9,124 nucleotides of DNA. It comes from Thermoplasmata archaeon. GTDB lineage: Archaea > Thermoplasmatota > Thermoplasmata > Lutacidiplasmatales > UBA184. The stretch spans positions 1 to 9,124 of the forward strand of contig JAJZGO010000056.1 of assembly GCA_021798415.1 (NCBI GenBank), written 5' to 3'. Shown piece by piece: positions 4,564 through 9,124 of this stretch. The translations under genes were made by a program, and so were the position numbers. Below the pieces are notes generated by a model. The model was given only the letters and a program-made list of their open reading frames with translations. It did not search any database and had not been told where the DNA came from. Each line of letters begins with the position of its first letter. Position 1 is the first letter of the stretch.

Positions 4564-5943
4564 ATGGACACTTTATACCGGGCGAAGCTCCCCGACGCCG
4601 TGGGGGTCGGGCTCCCGTCGATGTCGTCATCCGGTTCCGAAGACCCGTGGGAGGAACTCTCCCGCCTGCCGATGGGGACCCACCTCGAGCTCGTGGACGA
4701 GGCGGGCCGGACATGGACCGGCACCGTCGTTCCCCGGCACGAGCTCTCGGGCGAACGCGTGCTCCCGCTCAAGCTCTCGAGCGGGTACAACGTCGGGATC
4801 CTCATCGGACCGGCCTGCCGCTACCGACGGCTCGAGCCGCCCCACGCCTCGGGTCGCGGCGAAGATGTGGGGGCCGCCCCGCCGGGCGCGCCGACCGATC
4901 GACCCGGGCCTTGGGTCGCGCTCCTGACCACGGGCGGAACGATCGCCTCCCGGGTCGACTACGAGACCGGCGGGGTCCGGCCGGTCCGGGACGAGCGGAC
5001 GATCCTCGCCTTCTATCCGGAACTCGAGCGCAGGGGACGCGTGCGCGTCGTCCCGGTCTTCGACCGGTTGAGCGAGGAGATCGTTCCGGACGACTGGCTG
5101 GTCATCGGCCAGCACGTGGTGACCGCCTTCGCCGAGGGCGCGGAAGGGGTCGTCGTCGCGCACGGCACCGACACGCTCGGGTTCACGGCGGCCGGGCTCA
5201 GCTTCCTGCTCGCGGGTCTCCCGGGCCCCGTCGTCCTCGTCGGGGCTCAGCGCTCGCCCGACCGCCCCTCGTCGGACGGGGCGAGCAACCTCCGGGCGGC
5301 GGTCGAGGTCGCCCGCGACCGCCGCATCGGCGAGGTGGTCGTCGTCCTGCACGCGGGGCTTTCCGACTCCCGGTTCGCGGTCCATCGCGGGACCTGGGTG
5401 CGCAAAATGCACTCTAGCCGCCGCGACGCGTTCGAGAGCCGCAACGGGCCCGCGCTCGGCCACGTCACGGAGGCCGGGGTCCAGCTCGACCTCGCGGTCC
5501 GTCCTCCCTCGACGGGGCCCGCACGGCTGGACGGACCGATCGACCCGGCGGCGGGCCTGCTCTGGTTCTATCCGGGCCTCTCCCCCGAGCGGGCCGAGGC
5601 CTTCGCGACGGGCCTGCGCGGTCTCGTGCTCGCCGGCACCGGTCTCGGCCACGTCGCCTCGGCCCACCTCGGATGGATCCGCGCGGCCACCGCTCGGGGT
5701 CTCCTGGTCGCGATGACGACCCAGTGCCTCGGAGGGAACGCCGACCCGTTCGTCTACGCCACGGGACGAGAGCTCGTCCGCGCGGGAGTGGTGTATCTCG
5801 GTGACCTCCTCCCCGAGACCGCCTACGCGAAGCTCCTCTGGGCGCTCGGTCATGCCGACGACGCCGCGGGGGCGACCGCCCTCCTCACCGCGGACCGTGC
5901 GGGGGAGTTCCTTCACCGCCACGGACCGGGGGGAGCCGATTGA
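4564..5943 (+). CDS. gatD: Glutamyl-tRNA(Gln) amidotransferase subunit D
   Basis: GatD is the asparaginase-like glutaminase subunit of the archaeal GatDE complex. It releases ammonia from glutamine for GatE, which amidates Glu-tRNA(Gln). After an N-terminal domain (WTGTVV and LKLSSGYNVGI, residues 51-80), the asparaginase core shows TTGGTIAS at 122-129 with the first catalytic Thr, HGTDT at 200-204 with the second Thr and Asp, GAQRSPDRPSSD at 227-238, and RKMHSSRRD at 280-288 with the catalytic Lys. GTGLGH (358-363) and TTQCLGG (385-391) follow. The product is 459 residues from this ATG, slightly longer than typical GatD (about 435). The ATG at 4621 would give 440 residues and align better with the family start; codons between the two include a rare TTA inside a TATA-like TTTATA. 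The upstream TATAAAA, spaced for near-leaderless initiation at 4564, is the reason I kept the longer form. It overlaps gatE by four bases. Confidence 0.96.
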   Translation: MDTLYRAKLPDAVGVGLPSMSSSGSEDPWEELSRLPMGTHLELVDEAGRTWTGTVVPRHELSGERVLPLKLSSGYNVGILIGPACRYRRLEPPHASGRGEDVGAAPPGAPTDRPGPWVALLTTGGTIASRVDYETGGVRPVRDERTILAFYPELERRGRVRVVPVFDRLSEEIVPDDWLVIGQHVVTAFAEGAEGVVVAHGTDTLGFTAAGLSFLLAGLPGPVVLVGAQRSPDRPSSDGASNLRAAVEVARDRRIGEVVVVLHAGLSDSRFAVHRGTWVRKMHSSRRDAFESRNGPALGHVTEAGVQLDLAVRPPSTGPARLDGPIDPAAGLLWFYPGLSPERAEAFATGLRGLVLAGTGLGHVASAHLGWIRAATARGLLVAMTTQCLGGNADPFVYATGRELVRAGVVYLGDLLPETAYAKLLWALGHADDAAGATALLTADRAGEFLHRHGPGGAD

Positions 5944-7814
5944 AAGCCGGCCTCGAGGTCCACCAGCAGCTCGCGGTGGGCAAGCTCTTCTGCGCGTGTC
6001 CGGCCGAGCTCTCCGACGAGGTCCTCGGGTCGTTCACCCGTCGCTTGCGGGCCGCGGGCGGCGAGGACCGCGGGATCGACGCCGCCGCCGCCTTCCAGGC
6101 GGCCCGGGGGTTCGAGTACCGCTACGAGATCTCCCCGATGAACTGCCTCGTCGAGATGGACGAGGAACCCCCGCACGCGCTCAACGGTGCCGCACTCGAC
6201 ACGGCGCTCGCGCTCGCTCTCCTTCTGCACGCCCGTCCGGTCGACGAGATCGAGGTGATGCGCAAGATCGTGGTCGACGGGTCGAACACCTCGGGGTTCC
6301 AGCGCACCGCGCTCGTCGCGGTCGACGGCCATCTCGAGGTCGGCGGCCACCGGGTCTCGATCCTGTCGATCTGCCTCGAAGAGGACGCCGCGCGCAAGGT
6401 CGAAGCGTCGGACACCCAGGTCGTCTACCGACTCGACCGTCTCGGGATCCCGCTCATCGAGATCGCGACCGGCCCCGACCTCACGTCGGGCGCCCAGGCG
6501 CGTGAGGTGGCGGAGGAGCTCGGGGCGCTCTTGAGGGCCTCGCGACGGGTTCGCCGGGGGATCGGGTCGATCCGCGAGGACCTGAACGTCTCGACCGAGG
6601 GCGGCCGTCGCGTCGAGATCAAGGGCGTGCAGGAGCTCGGGAAGATCCAGGAGTACGTCGACGGGGAGGCCGCGCGCCAAAAGCTCCTCCTCTCGATCTC
6701 GGCGGAGCTCCGCGCCCGAGGCGCCTCGGTCCCAAACCGGCCGCCCGTCGACCTCACGTCGTTGTGCGAAGGCATCGCCTCGGGTCCCCTCTCTGGCGCC
6801 GGCCGCGACGACCGGAGGGCGTTCGGGATCGGGCTCGTCGGGTTCGCCGGCCTTCTTCGCGCCCCGGACGGCTCGAGCGAGCGACTCGGTCGGGAGCTCG
6901 CGGACCGGGCGAGAGCCGTCGGGCTCCGCGGCCTGGTCCACTCCGATGAGGTGCCGGGCTATGGCCTGACCCCGGATCGGGTGGGGGCGGTCCGGGAGGC
7001 GCTCGGCCTCTCGGAGCGGGATGCGTTCGTCCTCCTCGTCGACCGCTCGCGCGAACGCGCCGAGACCGCGCTCCACCACGTGGCCGAGCGGGCGCGCGCC
7101 GCGCTCGACGGCGTGCCCCACGAGACCCGGGACCCGCTCCCCGATGGCCGCAGCCGCTATTCCCGCCCCCTCCCCGGCCGCGACCGGATGTATCCCGAGA
7201 CCGACATCCCTCCGATCCCGGTGACCGCTGCGCACCTCCGCGAGCTGGAAGGTCGCCTTCCCGAACGCCCCGCCGCGCTGCGCGCCCGGCTCGAACGGGA
7301 GCACGGGCTCTCTTCCGAGGTGGTCCGCCGCATCGTCTACAGCGACGACGAGGAGGCGTTCGAGACCCTGACCGGTCGCGGTCACGGCGCGGCGCTGGTC
7401 GTTCGGCTCCTGACCCAGGACCTCCCCGCCCTCGACGCCGCCGAACGAACGCCCGAACGTCCGACCCTCGAGACGCTCGACGGGATCCTCGGGGCCGTCG
7501 AGGCGGGCCGCTTCGCCAAGGAAGGGATCCCCACGGTGCTCGAGGCTCTCCGCGCCGGGGCCCCGGACCTCGACTCGGCGGTCGAGCGGGCGGGTCTTTC
7601 GGGGTTCACACTCCGCGAGCTCGAGGCTCTCGTCGACCGCCTCGTCCGTTCCAACCTCGACCTCGTCCGTCGGCGAGGGGACGAGGCGTTCTCGCCGCTC
7701 ATGGGCGATGTGATGCGGGAGGTCCGGGGTCGTCTGGACGGCAAGGTCGTGGCCGATACCCTGCGGCGGACGATCGCGACGGTGCGCGCCGAGGGCGGTC
7801 CGGCGGAAGCGTGA
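5940..7814 (+). CDS. gatE: Glutamyl-tRNA(Gln) amidotransferase subunit E
   Basis: GatE is the tRNA-binding, ATP-dependent subunit. It phosphorylates Glu on Glu-tRNA(Gln) and amidates it with ammonia from GatD. The 624-residue product is full length for the family (about 620). In order it shows GLEVHQQL (4-11), LFCACP with two Cys (17-21), the GatB/E core VVDGSNTSGFQRT (111-123), EEDAARK (147-153), YRLDRLGIPLIEIATGPD (163-180), IREDLNVS (211-218) and RVEIKGVQ (224-231). An AspRS-like insertion domain (about 290-420) ends in HSDEVPGYG and MYPETDIPPI, and a helical tail with a YqeY-like end follows. The start is TTG in a TTGA overlap with the gatD stop. It is preceded by GGGGGAG four bases upstream, and no other start codon lies close upstream in frame. 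The N-terminus is a few residues shorter than in most GatE proteins. The overlap implies translational coupling and equal subunit supply. Confidence 0.97.
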   Translation: MKAGLEVHQQLAVGKLFCACPAELSDEVLGSFTRRLRAAGGEDRGIDAAAAFQAARGFEYRYEISPMNCLVEMDEEPPHALNGAALDTALALALLLHARPVDEIEVMRKIVVDGSNTSGFQRTALVAVDGHLEVGGHRVSILSICLEEDAARKVEASDTQVVYRLDRLGIPLIEIATGPDLTSGAQAREVAEELGALLRASRRVRRGIGSIREDLNVSTEGGRRVEIKGVQELGKIQEYVDGEAARQKLLLSISAELRARGASVPNRPPVDLTSLCEGIASGPLSGAGRDDRRAFGIGLVGFAGLLRAPDGSSERLGRELADRARAVGLRGLVHSDEVPGYGLTPDRVGAVREALGLSERDAFVLLVDRSRERAETALHHVAERARAALDGVPHETRDPLPDGRSRYSRPLPGRDRMYPETDIPPIPVTAAHLRELEGRLPERPAALRARLEREHGLSSEVVRRIVYSDDEEAFETLTGRGHGAALVVRLLTQDLPALDAAERTPERPTLETLDGILGAVEAGRFAKEGIPTVLEALRAGAPDLDSAVERAGLSGFTLRELEALVDRLVRSNLDLVRRRGDEAFSPLMGDVMREVRGRLDGKVVADTLRRTIATVRAEGGPAEA

Positions 7815-7841
7815 GCCTTCGGGCGGCGCGCGGGTGAAGAG

Positions 7842-8579
7842 ATGATCCGAAAGGGTCCTCCGAGACGACGGGCCCCCGCGGCTGGGCTCACGCTGCGCGC
7901 CGTCGTCACGGACGTCGACGGCACCCTCACGGACGCCGGGCGTCGTCTCGACCCGCTCGCGATCGACGCCGTGCGCCGCGTCGAGGACGCGGGGTTCCCC
8001 GTCCTCCTCGCCACGGGGAACGTCCTCCCGATCGCGCTCGCCCTGTACCGCTCGCTCGGCCTCTCGGGACCGATCGTCGCCGAGAACGGGGGGCTCCTCT
8101 ACCGGACGCGTCGCGATGGCCGGCCGGTGGTCGAGCGGCTCGCCGACCCCACCGGCCCGCGAGCCGCCCTGCGCACCCTCCGGCGCGCCGGCGTGCCCGT
8201 CCGACGCCTGTTCACCGACCGCTGGCGGGAAACGGAGGTCGCGCTCGAACCGGACGTGCCGGTCGCCCGGCTGAAGCGGGTCCTGGGGTCGAGCCCCGTC
8301 GTCGTGGAATCGACCGGCTACGCGATCCATCTGATGCAGCGCGGGACCGGCAAACGGCCCGCGCTCGAGCGCGCGCTCGGCTACGTCGGGCTGACCCTCG
8401 GGGAGTGCGTCGTGGCGGGGGACGGCGACAACGACGTGGGGATGCTCGGGGCCGCCGGCTTCGGGGTGAGCTTCTCTTCGGCGAGCCCACGGGCTCGACG
8501 GGCGGCCCGGTACGTCGCGCGCTCGGGGTACTCCCGCGGATTCGTCGAAGGTCTTAAGGCCAGCGGGATTCTGCGTTGA
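7842..8579 (+). CDS. Phosphoglycolate phosphatase, archaeal type (HAD superfamily)
   Basis: The 245-residue protein is a Cof-type HAD phosphatase of the archaeal phosphoglycolate phosphatase group, typified by Thermoplasma acidophilum TA0175. It hydrolyses 2-phosphoglycolate to glycolate with Mg2+. Motif I is DVDGTLTD (24-31) with nucleophile D24 and acid D26. Motif II is in LATGN (56-60), motif III is K171 in GTGKRPAL, and motif IV is AGDGDNDVGML (192-202). IVAENGG (78-84) is typical of this group. The cap domain lies between about 85 and 165. The ATG is preceded by GGTGA four bases upstream. The first 17 residues are basic and not part of the fold, so a slightly later start is conceivable. 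It begins 27 bases after gatE and is probably in the same transcript. Other sugar or nucleotide phosphates remain possible substrates. Confidence 0.92.
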   Translation: MIRKGPPRRRAPAAGLTLRAVVTDVDGTLTDAGRRLDPLAIDAVRRVEDAGFPVLLATGNVLPIALALYRSLGLSGPIVAENGGLLYRTRRDGRPVVERLADPTGPRAALRTLRRAGVPVRRLFTDRWRETEVALEPDVPVARLKRVLGSSPVVVESTGYAIHLMQRGTGKRPALERALGYVGLTLGECVVAGDGDNDVGMLGAAGFGVSFSSASPRARRAARYVARSGYSRGFVEGLKASGILR

Positions 8580-8606
8580 CCCGGTTCCGACCGGGAGGGA
8601 CCTAGG

Positions 8607-8822
8607 GTGCTCGTCGGTCAATGTTCCCGCTGCGGCAAACCGGCCGCGCTCGCCTGTACCGTCTGCGGACGGACGTTCTGCCGGGACGACCTCGACTCGG
8701 ACGAGCGGATCTGCGCGGATTGCGCGCAGGTGAAGCGCAACCCCAACAGCACGGTCGAGTCCCGGCCCCCACCGTCGCGCCCCCTCCGTCGAGGGGCCCG
8801 AGCCCCCGGGCGGGTTCAGTAG
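8607..8822 (+). CDS. Small zinc-binding protein (B-box/HIT-finger-like)
   Basis: The 71-residue product has paired cysteines C6/C9, C17/C20 and C36/C39, plus C25 and D27/D28. This spacing suggests two zinc ions in a cross-brace, as in B-box or HIT-type fingers. Residues 46-71 are Pro/Arg-rich and probably disordered. The GTG start follows GGAGG about eight bases upstream and lies 27 bases after the phosphatase stop, so the gene probably ends the gatD operon. It overlaps the end of the convergent membrane-protein gene by seven bases. Archaea encode many such mini-zinc proteins of unknown function. A role in binding protein or nucleic acid is a guess. Confidence 0.75.
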   Translation: MLVGQCSRCGKPAALACTVCGRTFCRDDLDSDERICADCAQVKRNPNSTVESRPPPSRPLRRGARAPGRVQ

Positions 8823-9106
8823 TCGTACCCGGGCAGCACGATCGGCCCCCGGACGCTGCGGGTCGCGAGCGCGACGAGAACGACGCCGACCGCGCCGGTG
8901 AAAGCGCCGAAGGCGAGGGCCGCCCACGCGTAGCTCCCGAGCGTCGCGGTCAGGCGCACCCAGCCGACGTTCATGCCCGCCGTGCCCGCCGCCGCATGGA
9001 GGAGGAGGTTCGCGACGACGCCGAGGCCCCAGCCGAGGAAGAGCAAGAGACCGCCCGCGAGGTAGTATCCGAGGCGTTCGTCGCCCCCCGGGTCCATCGG
9101 CGGCAC
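8816..9106 (-). CDS. Small two-helix membrane protein, unknown function
   Basis: I do not recognise a family. The product has two hydrophobic segments, about residues 13-36 (YLAGGLLLFLGWGLGVV) and 57-82 (YAWAALAFGAFTGAVGVVLV), joined by a short loop, with an acidic N-terminus and a short tail ending GYDY. GTG at 9106 and ATG at 9097 are both possible starts. Neither has a Shine-Dalgarno site, and the frame stays open to the window edge, so the gene may begin beyond 9124. It converges on the zinc-protein gene with a seven-base overlap of the stop regions. Confidence 0.65.
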   Translation of the reverse strand: MPPMDPGGDERLGYYLAGGLLLFLGWGLGVVANLLLHAAAGTAGMNVGWVRLTATLGSYAWAALAFGAFTGAVGVVLVALATRSVRGPIVLPGYDY

Positions 9107-9124
9107 GGCGGGAGTCTCGTGGAC

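Noticed and set aside
4437..5922. Long overlapping frames on both strands across gatD (4437-5417 plus, 4627-5922 minus)
   Set aside because: Both are shadows of gatD in GC-rich sequence; the plus-strand one also begins inside the tRNA gene.
5913..8927. A 1004-codon open frame antisense to gatE, the phosphatase and the zinc gene
   Set aside because: It mirrors clearly identified genes, is dominated by Arg/Glu/Pro/Asp as expected from reverse-complemented high-GC codons, and shows no domain I recognise.
1..9124. CRISPR array, defence island or a novel multi-gene system
   Set aside because: No regularly spaced repeats, cas genes, toxin-antitoxin pair or recognisable defence genes are present. 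The accessory genes in the left half belong to common enzyme families or are decayed.

Overview
The window looks like a high-GC archaeal chromosome. The strongest marker is an adjacent gatD-gatE pair, the two subunits of the Glu-tRNA(Gln) amidotransferase found only in Archaea. An archaeal-type phosphoglycolate phosphatase follows it, and a tRNA-Arg carries an intron-like insertion in its D-loop. TATA-type promoters and a likely leaderless mRNA fit this. The phosphatase resembles the one characterised in Thermoplasma, so a GC-rich Thermoplasmatota lineage is possible, but the sequence alone does not prove it.

The left part (about 1-4370) looks accessory. It holds a two-gene minus-strand operon (AHSA1-like SRPBCC protein, then a RibD_C/dihydrofolate-reductase-like protein) behind a well-placed TATA box. 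About 800 bases without a convincing gene follow, containing tRNA-like sequence scraps. Next is a decayed zone: an IS4-type transposase remnant with two in-frame stops runs in frame into a glyoxalase/VOC domain, and a nucleoside-phosphorylase-like pseudogene with two apparent frameshifts lies head-to-head with it. A class I methyltransferase on the minus strand closes the segment.

At 4379-4486 (minus) lies tRNA-Arg(GCG). Its 3' end plus seven flanking bases recurs at 1964-1992 with 26 of 29 bases identical, in the same orientation, as expected if DNA had inserted at the tRNA 3' end. A second direct repeat (52-85 and 1980-2013) extends the pattern. The left half therefore reads as a possible tRNA-Arg integration hotspot built of small cassettes that have lost their integrase.

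The right part (4490-9124) is ordinary, dense core genome: gatD and gatE overlap by four bases, the phosphatase and a small zinc-binding protein follow at 27-base gaps, and a two-helix membrane protein converges from the minus strand at the window edge. GatD and GatE convert Glu-tRNA(Gln) to Gln-tRNA(Gln). The phosphatase probably detoxifies 2-phosphoglycolate and is linked to them only by position.
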